Shown here: positions 18,031 through 26,011 of the stretch, piece by piece
How the letters are laid out: each line of letters begins with the position of its first letter
Position numbering within the stretch: the stretch's first letter is position 1
Origin: an uncultured Paracoccaceae bacterium
GTDB taxonomy: Bacteria > Pseudomonadota > Alphaproteobacteria > Rhodobacterales > Rhodobacteraceae
Assembly: GCA_937920555.1 (NCBI GenBank)
Contig: CAKZTM010000043.1
Span: 1 to 49,857 of the forward strand
Direction: 5' to 3'
Length of the DNA stretch: 49,857 nucleotides
The notes under the pieces: generated by a model
Told to the model about the DNA's origin: nothing
Seen by the model: only the letters and a program-made list of their open reading frames with translations
Database searches by the model: none
Made by a program: the position numbers and the translations under genes

Positions 18031-19230
18031 TCAGCTCGCTGCGAATTTCAAAAGCTTGATTGCGGCAAAGTCACTCACATCACCGCCGATACGCTTGGTG
18101 GCATAAAACAGTACATTTGGCTTGGCCGAAAACGGATCGCGAAGAATGCGCAGATCAGGGCGCTCGGCAATTGTGTAACCGACGGAGAAATCACCAAAGG
18201 CAATCGCTGTTGCGTCAGATGCAATGTCGGGCATGTCCTCGGCAATCAACACCGGATAGCCCATAAGACGCGCAGGCTCGCCGTTGGCCAAACCATCAGA
18301 CCACAAGAAACGCCCGTCAGCGTCCTTCATCTTGCGCACCGCACCGGCAGTCTTGGAGTTCATCACGAACGTCGCATTGGCGCGGTAACGGGCACCCAAA
18401 GAATACACCAGATCAACAATCGCATCAGCAGAATCGATTGAGCTGAAATCACCATCAGCACCGGTTGCCACATACCCCAAATTGCCCCAGGTCCAGCCGT
18501 CTTCAGCCACAGCCGTGTAGTTCAGGAAACCCTTTGGCTTGTCGGCACCGTCACCAGTGATAAAGGCACCACATTCCGCACGGCTGAACCGGTCGGCAAT
18601 GCGCTCGGCCAACCAACCCTCAACATCAAATGCACTGTCATCCAAAAGACGCTGAGACGCTTTTGGCATCGCCGACAACTCATGAAGCGGGATCGAAATA
18701 CGCTCGATCTGCGGCGGTGTGCTTTCGGCTGTCGGGTCAACTTCCGAGGCCCAGGCATAGCCGATATCAGCCTGATCGGTGAGCACGTCAAACGCCGTGC
18801 TGTCAACGGCTACAACATTGGCAATGGCGCGAATGGAAGACGCGCCGCGCAACACAGCCGTAATCCGGTCCGACGTGGCCGGATCAACGAGAAAGCCACC
18901 ATCGGCATTTACCGAAGTATTCAGGCCCTTGCCTTCAACTTCGAGATGACGAAGCCCGTCGTCATCGCCCGAGCGCAAATAAGCCGCAAAGGCCTTTTGA
19001 TGCGGAGCCTCAAGGTCGTTTGCGTGGGAAAGTGCGGGCCGGGACGCGGCCGAATGTTTACGGTCAAACATGGTCAATCGATCTTCCTGTTCTTTGATAC
19101 GTGACTTAAGTTCAGTCTGGAATGAATTGAATTCTTGGAAAAAATCAGTCATGGCCGCCTTGACCTCAGCGGCGGGTGTAAATGCACCACCGGGCAAGGG
19201 TGAGCTGGCCTTTTGTTCAGCGTTGCTCAT
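18031..19230 (-). CDS. GTA g5: HK97-fold major capsid protein
   Basis: The 399-residue shell protein. The N-terminal delta/scaffold region (about 1-100) contains a coiled-coil-like stretch (FFQEFNSFQTELKSRIKEQE) and is expected to be removed by the g4 protease. The mature HK97 fold begins near NTSVNADGGFLVDPATSD and includes ISIPLHELSAMPKASQRLLD and the A-domain segment MGYPVLIAEDMPDI. The ATG at 19230 follows aagga by seven bases; an upstream in-frame start at 19272 would overlap g4 and lacks support. The sequence is intact and closely follows the RcGTA type. Confidence 0.95.
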   Translation of the reverse strand: MSNAEQKASSPLPGGAFTPAAEVKAAMTDFFQEFNSFQTELKSRIKEQEDRLTMFDRKHSAASRPALSHANDLEAPHQKAFAAYLRSGDDDGLRHLEVEGKGLNTSVNADGGFLVDPATSDRITAVLRGASSIRAIANVVAVDSTAFDVLTDQADIGYAWASEVDPTAESTPPQIERISIPLHELSAMPKASQRLLDDSAFDVEGWLAERIADRFSRAECGAFITGDGADKPKGFLNYTAVAEDGWTWGNLGYVATGADGDFSSIDSADAIVDLVYSLGARYRANATFVMNSKTAGAVRKMKDADGRFLWSDGLANGEPARLMGYPVLIAEDMPDIASDATAIAFGDFSVGYTIAERPDLRILRDPFSAKPNVLFYATKRIGGDVSDFAAIKLLKFAAS

Positions 19231-19268
19231 GTATTGTCCTTCAAGAAATTGGGTTAAAAGAACTGACG

Positions 19269-19841
19269 TCACTCGCGCGTCAGCATGGTGCTGGCGGATG
19301 AAAAAACATCTGCCAGTGCGCGCGCCAGTGCGCCGTCGTCGCCGTCATCGCCGACAGAAGACTGCACCCGCGCTTCGGGAAGCATTGGAAATGTCACCAA
19401 TGAAACCTCCCAAAGGTCTAGTTGTTTTAAGGACCGCCCGCCGTCTTGGGTCTTGGACGCTTTCACGGTCCGGTATCCAATGGACAGCCCGTCAATGGCC
19501 CCGGCCCTAAGAAGCGCCAGCGCCTCAGCACCTGCGCGAACCTCCTCAAGAATGCGGCCCGAGACATAAAGCCCCTTTTTGTCCTCATAGACCTCATCCC
19601 AAACCCCGATAGGCTGGGACGGATCATGCTGCCACAACATCTTGACGCCGCGGCCGCCGGATTTCAGAGCCTTTAATGAAGAGGCATAAGCCCCCTTCTC
19701 GACCCGGTCACCGCCCTGATCCTTGGCCTCAAACAGAGAGGCGTAACCGACAATGCGATTTTCCTCCGACAGCCCGATCTGGGAGCCAAGCTGCACAAAT
19801 TTGGTCTCCGGGGGACCGGAAACCCTATCCTTGTAAATCAT
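19269..19841 (-). CDS. GTA g4: prohead maturation protease
   Basis: A 190-residue HK97-type (S78 family) prohead protease with a herpesvirus-protease-like fold. The catalytic His lies in LWQHDPSQPIGVW and the Ser in IDGLSIGYRTV. It should process the capsid delta domain during head maturation. It precedes the capsid gene by 38 bases and follows g3.5 by 12 bases, the usual order of portal, protease, capsid. Confidence 0.93.
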   Translation of the reverse strand: MIYKDRVSGPPETKFVQLGSQIGLSEENRIVGYASLFEAKDQGGDRVEKGAYASSLKALKSGGRGVKMLWQHDPSQPIGVWDEVYEDKKGLYVSGRILEEVRAGAEALALLRAGAIDGLSIGYRTVKASKTQDGGRSLKQLDLWEVSLVTFPMLPEARVQSSVGDDGDDGALARALADVFSSASTMLTRE

Positions 19842-19853
19842 ATGAAATGTCCC

Positions 19854-20108
19854 CTAACTCGGGTTAAGTTGAAGAAGTTGATAGACCGCCTGGGTCAAAA
19901 CGAAGCCAACAATGCCGTAAACAGCGAGCCAAAGACGCTTTTCAAGACGCTCAAGCATGCCCTCGATAACCATCAAGCGCCGCTCCAGACCTTTCCAGCG
20001 TTCCTCGTTCACCTTCTCAATGGTGTCGACCTTGGCGGCGGTGGCGTTGAATGGCTCATAAAGATAGCGCGAGCCTGACTTTTGCGGATTTTCATGCGTC
20101 ATCATCAT
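19854..20108 (-). CDS. GTA g3.5: small membrane-associated protein
   Basis: A protein of up to 84 residues between portal and protease. The N-terminal half is charged and helical (KVDTIEKVNEERWKGLERRL). One hydrophobic segment (about residues 61-78, LWLAVYGIVGFVLTQAVY) follows, so it probably anchors in the membrane. The corresponding RcGTA ORF g3.5 has unknown function. Three successive ATG codons (20108, 20105, 20102) overlap the portal stop by 11-17 bases, and the true one cannot be chosen from sequence. Confidence 0.8.
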   Translation of the reverse strand: MMMTHENPQKSGSRYLYEPFNATAAKVDTIEKVNEERWKGLERRLMVIEGMLERLEKRLWLAVYGIVGFVLTQAVYQLLQLNPS

Positions 20109-21282
20109 CCGCCAACTTCGGAAGGCCCAACATGGCCCGCTTCTCCGAATTGGTCAGAAAATCGGCTGTGGCCACCCGCTTCCATTGGGCGTCACGCTCT
20201 GTGGCCAAGGCAGGCACATTGTCCAAATCAGGCTTCAGGGTCAGCCCCTGCTCGAACCAGCTGCCCAGCCAGTTTGACAGACCCGACGACACTTTCGACA
20301 CCAGCGGCAATACCGTCAGACGGTAAAACGCCCGATTGGCCTCGGCGTAGTTGGAATAGGTGTTGTCACCGGGAAGCCCCAGCAACATGGGCGGCACGCC
20401 AAAGGCCAGCGCAATCTCGCGCGAGGCGGCCTCCTTGGTCTTGTGAAATTCCATGTCCGACGGTGAGAACCCCATCGGTTTCCAGTCCAGACCGCCCTCC
20501 AGCAACATGGGCCGACCGGCGTTTCGCGCACCGGTGTGGTGGGTCTCCAACTCATCGACAAGACGCGAATATTGGTCTGTTGCCAGCGCCCCCATCCCGT
20601 CGGTGCCTTTGTAGATAATCGCACCAGAGGGGCGGGCTGCATTGTCCAACAGCGCCTTGGACCAAGAGCTGGCCGAATTGTGAACGTCCAGAGCCGCCGC
20701 CGCTGCCTGAAGCGGTGAAAAGCCGTTGTGATCGTCTTGCGGATGGAAAGATTTGAGATGCAGGATCGGGGCCACATCGCCGCGCATGTCAAAGCGCACC
20801 TTTTTGGCCCCAACCGCATATTCATAGGCCACAGGCCATCCGTCCGAGCCGGGCACGACCCGCATCCGGTCCGAGCGCAACACGTAAAGCTGCGAGGGGG
20901 CGCCGCTGTCCAGATCAAGCCCGGCCGCCTCAAAATAGGCGTCTCCGGTCAGGATCAACTGCCCGAAGAAATTCTCGAATAATTCCGAGGCCCCTTCTGT
21001 CTCATTGGGGCGTCTGAGCAAATCCAACAACGGATGCAGGTCATAGCGGCGCATATCGTCTTGAAGCACCAAAGGGACGGCCGAGGCCGCCTCTGCGATC
21101 ATCTTCACGCAGCGAAATCCGACCGGGTTACCGGCAAATCCGTTGCGAACCAATGACCCGGTATCGCGTCCTGACCAGATTGCCCGGCCAGATCCATGAA
21201 ACTGGACCAAAGGTGCGGTCGCGGAGGCCTTGGTCTCCGTGGGTGCGGGCGGCTTGGATGCCCTAAATATTTGCAAAACCAT
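20092..21282 (-). CDS. GTA g3: portal protein (HK97 family)
   Basis: A 396-residue portal, the dodecameric DNA gate of the capsid vertex. The family features are GNPVGFRCVKMIAEAASAVP near residue 50, HPLLDLLRRPN near 80, and the later segment GVPPMLLGLPGDNTYSNYAE near 295, all typical of HK97-type portals. The ATG has aaggag nine bases upstream. It is separated from the terminase gene by 209 bases that carry a perfect palindrome. Confidence 0.95.
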   Translation of the reverse strand: MVLQIFRASKPPAPTETKASATAPLVQFHGSGRAIWSGRDTGSLVRNGFAGNPVGFRCVKMIAEAASAVPLVLQDDMRRYDLHPLLDLLRRPNETEGASELFENFFGQLILTGDAYFEAAGLDLDSGAPSQLYVLRSDRMRVVPGSDGWPVAYEYAVGAKKVRFDMRGDVAPILHLKSFHPQDDHNGFSPLQAAAAALDVHNSASSWSKALLDNAARPSGAIIYKGTDGMGALATDQYSRLVDELETHHTGARNAGRPMLLEGGLDWKPMGFSPSDMEFHKTKEAASREIALAFGVPPMLLGLPGDNTYSNYAEANRAFYRLTVLPLVSKVSSGLSNWLGSWFEQGLTLKPDLDNVPALATERDAQWKRVATADFLTNSEKRAMLGLPKLADDDDA

Positions 21283-21491
21283 TCAGTTCAGCTCCTTGGA
21301 AATAGCATGTTGAGGGCTACCGCCGACGCGGCGAAACCCTTCCAAATTTCTATTGATTTCGGGGACCACTCTTCTAGTGCAGTCGAAACGTGAGATGCGC
21401 GATTTACCGCGTCACAAACCCCATTACTCCATTAATGGAGTAGAGTCGGATCAGGCAACAATTCCAACAACTTAACCCCATTTTCAAAACG
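21283..21491. other. Gap between terminase and portal genes
   Basis: These 209 bases have no ORF of note. They hold the 18-bp palindrome at 21425-21442 and the portal ribosome site. The gap is the second largest within the otherwise tightly packed cluster. Confidence 0.6.
21425..21442. promoter_or_regulatory. Perfect 18-bp palindrome in the g2-g3 gap
   Basis: TACTCCATTAATGGAGTA equals its own reverse complement. There is no loop and no T run, so it suits a dimeric protein site better than a terminator. It lies 143 bases before the portal start and 50 bases after the terminase stop. Confidence 0.6.
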
Positions 21492-22907
21492 TTAAAGCGA
21501 CCGGATATGAGGGCTGCGAAAATTGCCCGAAGGCGTAATCATCAGATCGGTTAATGCCCAGACAAGTGCATCAACCCGGTCCGGCGAACCCGACCCCACA
21601 TAACCCGCACGGGTGACCTGACACATTTGATCTTCCAAATCGCCAAATCCGCCTGCATGCATCACACGGCTTTGCTCATAAAGCGCCGCCACAGGCTCAG
21701 CCCGCGCAACTTTGCCGCGCGTCGCCCGCACACCGGTGTAACTCACAAGCGGATCGATCTGACGGACCAAAGTCTCTACCAAATCGCCGCCCTGATTGAC
21801 CTCAGCCACCAACCGGTCCGCACCGTGCTTGTGAAACATGTTCACCGCGCGCTCAGCCCAGACCGTCGGACTGGCCGCCGATACAGACGCATCCTCAATC
21901 ACATAAGCCCGCCAGTCCTGCGGCGGCCCTTGCATAACCACACCGGCCACAATAATCCCGCAATCATCCGACGCCGCACCGCCCGTCACAGGCGGATCGA
22001 CAGCCACAACAATGCGGTCCATGTCCGGCGTATGCGCTACACGCAATGCATCAATTGCACCTCGGGTCCACAAAGCCCCTTCCGTGTCGCTGAGCAATTC
22101 GCCATCCAACTCCTGACGCCCCAACCTGGAACCACCGTAACGCCCCTGAACATGACCCAGAAAACTGTCGGCCAAATAAGCCGAATTCGCCGTTGTCGGT
22201 GCCGTGGTAAACGACGTGCTCTCTTGCTGGAGAATGTCACGCAACACTTTATTGTCCCGAGGCGTGGTGGTCACCACCTGCCGCGGATTATCTCCTAAAC
22301 GCAACGCAAACTGTAACATGTCCCAAGTGGCCTGACCCTTCTTCCACTTGGCCAATTCATCAGCCCACGCACAGTCAAACTGCGGACCACGAAGGCTTTC
22401 GGGGTTGGACGCCGAGAATATTTGCGCCACAGCACCATTGGGCCAAACCAACTGCCGCTTGGATGCCTGCCATTCCGGCCTGCGATCGGGGGGCGAACAC
22501 TCGATAATCCCGCTATCGCCAAACACCATAACATCACGCGCCTGATCCAGAGTTTCAGCCACCAAAGCAATACGCCTGACCGCACCGTGATCTTCCGGCT
22601 TGGCCCCCTCCACTTGCCCCCTGAGCCACTCGGCACCGGCGCGGGTCTTGCCCGCACCACGACCACCAAGAATAACCCAGGTTTTCCAGTCCTTGTCCTG
22701 AGGGGGACGCTGATGGGCATGGGCCCAATGTTCAAAAAGCCACGGCAATGACAGTAGTGCATTGTGGCTGAGCGAATCTAAAAACTCCGCAACCTCATCG
22801 CGATTGAGCGAGCTTAGTAAGTCGGCTGCTGATCTCTGTTCGTGCTGCGTCAAGGTCAAGGGTGTTTCCTGGATTTGTCTGAACGACGTTTCCTGAGCCT
22901 TCTCCAT
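21492..22907 (-). CDS. GTA g2: large terminase (packaging ATPase-nuclease)
   Basis: A 471-residue DNA packaging motor. The ATPase domain has Walker A VILGGRGAGKT at about residues 78-88 and a Walker B-like FDCAWADELAKW near 185. The RNase H-like nuclease domain has acidic residues in RIVVAVDPPVTG, DRLVAEVNQGGD and SPDRVDALVWAL. In GTAs it cuts host DNA with little sequence preference by headful packaging. The ATG at 22907 has a strong ggagg site although it lies 113 bases inside g1; no better downstream start keeps the conserved N-terminal helices. Confidence 0.95.
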   Translation of the reverse strand: MEKAQETSFRQIQETPLTLTQHEQRSAADLLSSLNRDEVAEFLDSLSHNALLSLPWLFEHWAHAHQRPPQDKDWKTWVILGGRGAGKTRAGAEWLRGQVEGAKPEDHGAVRRIALVAETLDQARDVMVFGDSGIIECSPPDRRPEWQASKRQLVWPNGAVAQIFSASNPESLRGPQFDCAWADELAKWKKGQATWDMLQFALRLGDNPRQVVTTTPRDNKVLRDILQQESTSFTTAPTTANSAYLADSFLGHVQGRYGGSRLGRQELDGELLSDTEGALWTRGAIDALRVAHTPDMDRIVVAVDPPVTGGAASDDCGIIVAGVVMQGPPQDWRAYVIEDASVSAASPTVWAERAVNMFHKHGADRLVAEVNQGGDLVETLVRQIDPLVSYTGVRATRGKVARAEPVAALYEQSRVMHAGGFGDLEDQMCQVTRAGYVGSGSPDRVDALVWALTDLMITPSGNFRSPHIRSL

Positions 22908-23124
22908 TGCCCGCCTCCATTAGTATTGAAATTTCGGCTAGGTGGTCCTTAACACCTCGCTCTTTCGACTGAGTGCCCGCGTCAATGCACTCCATGTCAT
23001 CCTTCAGGTGAAACACCAAAGAATGCAGAGAGCTTGTAAGCCTGACTAGGGCTTCGGCGGCGCCCGCTCTTATGTGCGCCGCTGAATCGTGCTCATCGTG
23101 ATCATCAGTAGTGTGATTTTTCAT
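22795..23124 (-). CDS. GTA g1: small terminase
   Basis: A 109-residue acidic protein in the position of the RcGTA small terminase, which helps load DNA on the large subunit. The sequence is charged and helical (HDEHDSAAHIRAGAAEALVR, then SLHSLVFHLKDDMECID) with a low-complexity linker before a C-terminal helix (ARTEISSRLTKLAQSR) that could contact TerL. Sequence conservation in this family is low, so the call rests mainly on gene order. It overlaps g2 by 113 bases in another frame and is the first gene of the cluster. Confidence 0.8.
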   Translation of the reverse strand: MKNHTTDDHDEHDSAAHIRAGAAEALVRLTSSLHSLVFHLKDDMECIDAGTQSKERGVKDHLAEISILMEAGNGEGSGNVVQTNPGNTLDLDAARTEISSRLTKLAQSR

Positions 23125-23213
23125 GAAGCGCTTCCCGGTACGCTCCGCCCATCAAGAATATTCAACGGCCCGCCAAACTGACGCACCGAAATCCTTAACT
23201 ACTTTTTGCAAAC

Positions 23214-23243
23214 AAAAAAGGCCGCACCTCGGCGAGGACGGCC
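23214..23243 (-). terminator. Intrinsic terminator upstream of g1
   Basis: On the minus strand GGCCG and CGGCC pair, with an inner CCTC/GAGG stem and a three-base loop, followed by six T (23219 down to 23214). The structure is a strong terminator for leftward transcription. It lies 90 bases before the g1 start and about 150 bases after the end of the phosphatase gene. Confidence 0.85.
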
Positions 23244-23281
23244 ATAGGGCTAAACCGTTTTTGTCCGATTTATCCCATCAT
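23214..23281 (-). ncRNA. Possible short leader RNA or sRNA ahead of the GTA cluster
   Basis: A promoter-like pair (23288-23316) and an intrinsic terminator (23214-23243) bracket about 68 bases on the minus strand. The segment contains no ORF beyond three codons that ends before the terminator. It would be transcribed either as a short RNA or as the aborted leader of the GTA operon, since g1 begins 90 bases after the terminator. No known RNA family is recognised. Confidence 0.45.
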
Positions 23282-23287
23282 GCACAC

Positions 23288-23316
23288 TTTCTACTTTAGA
23301 GCGTTCGCAATGTCAA
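23288..23316 (-). promoter_or_regulatory. Sigma70-like promoter before the g1 terminator
   Basis: On the minus strand TTGACA (23316-23311), a 17-base spacer and TAGAAA (23293-23288). The -35 is perfect and the spacing ideal. An inverted pair CAATCA (23314-23319) and TGATTG (23333-23338) overlaps and precedes the -35, and CGCAAT/ATTGCG extends the symmetry, suggesting an operator. Confidence 0.6.
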
Positions 23317-23392
23317 TCACTAAATCTAAGGTTGATTGCGACGCACCGTACGCACCCCGGTCAAACCCCTGCTTTTATGGGGTGTAACCCGC

Positions 23393-23869
23393 TCAATAAT
23401 CTTCGCCCTTATATCGATTGGGCAAAGCCTCCGACGCCCGGTCGCCTATAAAACTTGCCCAAACGCCACCCGGGCGCCATATGCCGTCCATCATGTCAAA
23501 TGCAGAGCCTACATCGCCCTTGCCGCTTTGGGCCAATCGGTAAAAGAACGCAGAGACCCGCGCATTATATATGCAATGCACATGAACCTGCGCGTCCCCC
23601 ACCCCCTCCAACGCCGCAACAAATGCCGCATAATCCGCATCTGTCGGCGCCTCAAAATCCACCGGAATATAAATATAGATCATCCCCAATGCGGCCACAG
23701 ACGCGGCCTCATCTGCCAACGCACCTTTATTGTCATGCGGCCCCAAATTGATCACATGGGTAACCCCGGTCGCCTTGATCTGGGCAAGCTGGGCTTCTGT
23801 GGGCTGGCCTGACAGCGTGATGCGCCCGTCGCGCCGCCGCCAGTTTATGATGTCCGGTAATTCACCCAT
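23393..23869 (-). CDS. TIGR01244-type Cys-based protein phosphatase-like protein
   Basis: A 158-residue protein of the TIGR01244 / beta-lactamase-hydrolase-like family, related to dual-specificity phosphatases. The opening ITLSGQPTEAQLAQIKATG is characteristic. The putative active site is VHCIYNARVSAFFYR: Cys and Arg are separated by four residues and not the canonical five, a spacing I associate with this family. The ATG at 23869 follows gggga; an upstream TTG is less likely. It is encoded just upstream of the GTA promoter region, but no functional link is shown. Confidence 0.82.
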   Translation of the reverse strand: MGELPDIINWRRRDGRITLSGQPTEAQLAQIKATGVTHVINLGPHDNKGALADEAASVAALGMIYIYIPVDFEAPTDADYAAFVAALEGVGDAQVHVHCIYNARVSAFFYRLAQSGKGDVGSAFDMMDGIWRPGGVWASFIGDRASEALPNRYKGEDY

Positions 23870-24019
23870 CAAAGTCCCCTTTATATGCCAGGGTCCGCAT
23901 ATCGCGATCTGACCTAACCATGCCAGCTAGCGCAATCATGACCGCCATCAAGAAAAGGGTAAGACCGCAGCCCGAACTGCGATGGCATTGTCCAAGCCCC
24001 AAAAATCCAGCCACAAACG

Positions 24020-24044
24020 AAAAACGGCCCGCTTTAGCGAGCCG
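24020..24044 (-). terminator. Intrinsic terminator of the tiny ORF
   Basis: On the minus strand CGGCTCGC, loop TAAA, GCGGGCCG with one mismatch in the stem, then five T. The stem begins directly at the stop codon of the 20-codon ORF. Confidence 0.75.
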
Positions 24045-24107
24045 TCATCTTCCCGTAGACTTGAGCCAATTTTGCGGCTTCAATTGTGTCGCTTCTCTGC
24101 GGCTCAT
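24045..24107 (-). CDS. Tiny ORF of 20 codons with its own promoter and terminator
   Basis: The ORF encodes MSRREATQLKPQNWLKSTGR, a basic 20-residue peptide. A run ggggggat lies just upstream of the ATG and could bind the ribosome. A promoter-like pair is found 45-73 bases upstream and an intrinsic terminator begins at the stop codon, so the whole unit is about 125 bases. It could encode a microprotein, or the transcript could be a small RNA with an incidental ORF. I do not recognise the peptide. Confidence 0.45.
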   Translation of the reverse strand: MSRREATQLKPQNWLKSTGR

Positions 24108-24151
24108 GTATCCCCCCAGAATCGGGATCCGAACTCTCTTGGCGTTACACA

Positions 24152-24180
24152 ATGTTACTTTAGGCCAAAAACCGCCTCAA
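24152..24180 (-). promoter_or_regulatory. Promoter-like pair for the tiny ORF
   Basis: On the minus strand TTGAGG (24180-24175), a 17-base spacer and TAACAT (24157-24152). Each hexamer matches the sigma70 consensus at four of six positions. The start of transcription would be near 24146, giving a leader of about 40 bases. Confidence 0.45.
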
Positions 24181-24280
24181 CACAACAGTTTGAAGACCCG
24201 CTGCAACGCTGCTCCAAACCCACGCGGAATTCCGCCCAGACCACCACAGCCGGGTGACACCGACCTCCAGCCCAAAAGGC

Positions 24281-24517
24281 TTAATTTGTCGCGGGCGTGC
24301 TCATAGCCGTGCACTCCGCCGCATCCGGCGTCGCAACACAATCAACCCCAGCCACTGAGATCTGACCGGTGGTCAAAACCTGACTGTCATCGGTGATCTT
24401 TGCCAGTTGATCCTGCATCACAGGCTCGCTTGCATAGTGATCACTGTTGCACCCTTGCGCATAAACACCCGCAGATGTTCCGACCAAAAGAGCGGCGGTA
24501 AGAATTGCGATTTTCAT
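24281..24517 (-). CDS. Small secreted hypothetical protein
   Basis: A 78-residue precursor with a clear Sec signal peptide (MKIAILTAALLVGTSAGVYA, cleavage likely after YA). The mature part of about 58 residues is acidic and has three cysteines (QGCNSD, GVDCVAT, AECTAM), one possibly unpaired. The ATG at 24517 follows aaggag at good spacing; the longer open frame upstream to 24658 is in the intergenic region. It is divergent from proS. The function is unknown, with periplasmic location inferred from the signal. Confidence 0.8.
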   Translation of the reverse strand: MKIAILTAALLVGTSAGVYAQGCNSDHYASEPVMQDQLAKITDDSQVLTTGQISVAGVDCVATPDAAECTAMSTPATN

Positions 24518-24673
24518 CGTCACGTCTCCTTGTTGGTACCTCCAGCCTAAACCAGTTTTTGCAATTCTCCAAATCCGTCGGGTCAAATCCGCCGAAAACC
24601 TGCAAGACTTGCCGTTGCGAAGCCTATTTTGTTGGCATAAACGGGGACAAAGCACCAAAGGAGCCGCAAATCC

Positions 24674-26011
24674 ATGCGCCTATCTCGATATTTCCTGCCG
24701 ATCATCAAAGAAACCCCGTCCGAGGCGGCCATTGCCAGCCACCGGCTGATGCTGCGCGCGGGCATGATCCGTCAGGCACAAGCGGGCATTTATTCATGGC
24801 TCCCCATGGGCTTCAAAGTGCTGCGCCGCCTGGAAAACATCGTGCACGAAGAACAGATACGCGCGGGCCATCACCCGATGCTGATGCCAACGCTGCAATC
24901 TGCTGATCTCTGGCGCGAGAGCGGGCGCTATGAAGCTTACGGCGAAGAAATGCTGCGCATCACCGACCGCCATGGCCGCGACATGCTGTACGGCCCCACC
25001 AATGAAGAACTGATCACCGACATCTTCAAAAACGCCGTGGGCTCCTACAAAGACCTGCCCATGACCCTTTACCACATCCAGTGGAAATTCCGCGATGAGG
25101 TCCGCCCCCGCTTCGGCGTCATGCGCGGCCGCGAGTTTTTCATGAAAGACGGCTATAATTTCGACATCGATGAGGACGCCGCCCGCCACGCCTATAACCG
25201 CCACATGGTCAGCTACATTCGCACCTATGAGCGCATGGGCCTCAAAGCGATCCCGATGCGCGCCGATAGCGGCCCCATTGGCGGTGACAACACCCATGAA
25301 TTTCTGGTTCTGGCCGATACAGGCGAGAGCGAGGTGTTTTATGACAGCAATATCCTTGATCTGCACCTTGGCGACCGCGAGGTGGATTACGACAATTGGG
25401 ACGGCGTCAAAGCGATCTGCGACGAGTGGACCACCCCATACGCCCGCACTGATGAAACCCATGACGCGGCGATCTGGGCCGATGTGCCTGCGGACCGCCA
25501 ACAGGTCTCCCGCGCCATCGAAGTGGGCCAGATCTTCTACTTTGGCACCAAATATTCTGACGCCCTTGGCGCGCTGGTGGATGATGGCAAAGGGGCGCGT
25601 AAAGCGGTCCATATGGGCTCCCACGGGATTGGCGTGTCCCGCCTGATCGGCGCGATCATTGAGGCCTTCCACGACGACAAAGGCATCATCTGGCCCGAGG
25701 CCGTCACGCCTTTCCATGCGGGCATCGTCAATCTCAAGCAGGGAGATACGGACACAGACGCCACCTGCGACCAGCTCTATCAAGGTCTGATCAAAGCAGG
25801 CCTTGATCCGCTTTACGATGACCGGGATGAACGCGCGGGCGGCAAGTTTGCAACCATGGATCTGATCGGCCTGCCGTGGCGCATCACCGTGGGGCCCCGT
25901 GGCCTCAAAAACGGTGTTGTCGAGCTGACCTCCCGCAAAACCGGCGAAAGCGAGGAGATGAGCCCTCAGGCCGCCATCGCCCGCATCACCGAGATTTATG
26001 CGCAGGTTTAA
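24674..26011 (+). CDS. proS: Prolyl-tRNA synthetase, short alphaproteobacterial type
   Basis: Charges tRNA-Pro with proline. The 445-residue length lacks the large editing insertion found in the E. coli enzyme, as is usual in alphaproteobacteria. Class II motifs are visible: motif 1 around [20 protein letters not shown], motif 2 around [20 protein letters not shown] and motif 3 in [13 protein letters not shown], followed by the anticodon-binding domain (about 345-445, with [20 protein letters not shown]). The start is the only well-placed ATG. A misacylated Ala-tRNA-Pro would need a free-standing editing enzyme, not seen in this window. Confidence 0.97.
   Translation: MRLSRYFLPIIKETPSEAAIASHRLMLRAGMIRQAQAGIYSWLPMGFKVLRRLENIVHEEQIRAGHHPMLMPTLQSADLWRESGRYEAYGEEMLRITDRHGRDMLYGPTNEELITDIFKNAVGSYKDLPMTLYHIQWKFRDEVRPRFGVMRGREFFMKDGYNFDIDEDAARHAYNRHMVSYIRTYERMGLKAIPMRADSGPIGGDNTHEFLVLADTGESEVFYDSNILDLHLGDREVDYDNWDGVKAICDEWTTPYARTDETHDAAIWADVPADRQQVSRAIEVGQIFYFGTKYSDALGALVDDGKGARKAVHMGSHGIGVSRLIGAIIEAFHDDKGIIWPEAVTPFHAGIVNLKQGDTDTDATCDQLYQGLIKAGLDPLYDDRDERAGGKFATMDLIGLPWRITVGPRGLKNGVVELTSRKTGESEEMSPQAAIARITEIYAQV

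Noticed and set aside
8200-23124. Active prophage
   Set aside because: No integrase, repressor, replication, lysis or attachment sites are seen, and the gene order is that of a GTA.
24110-24140. T-loop-like gttcggatccc suggesting a tRNA
   Set aside because: The bases do not fit the conserved GGTTCRANYCC pattern, and no acceptor or anticodon stem could be built around it.
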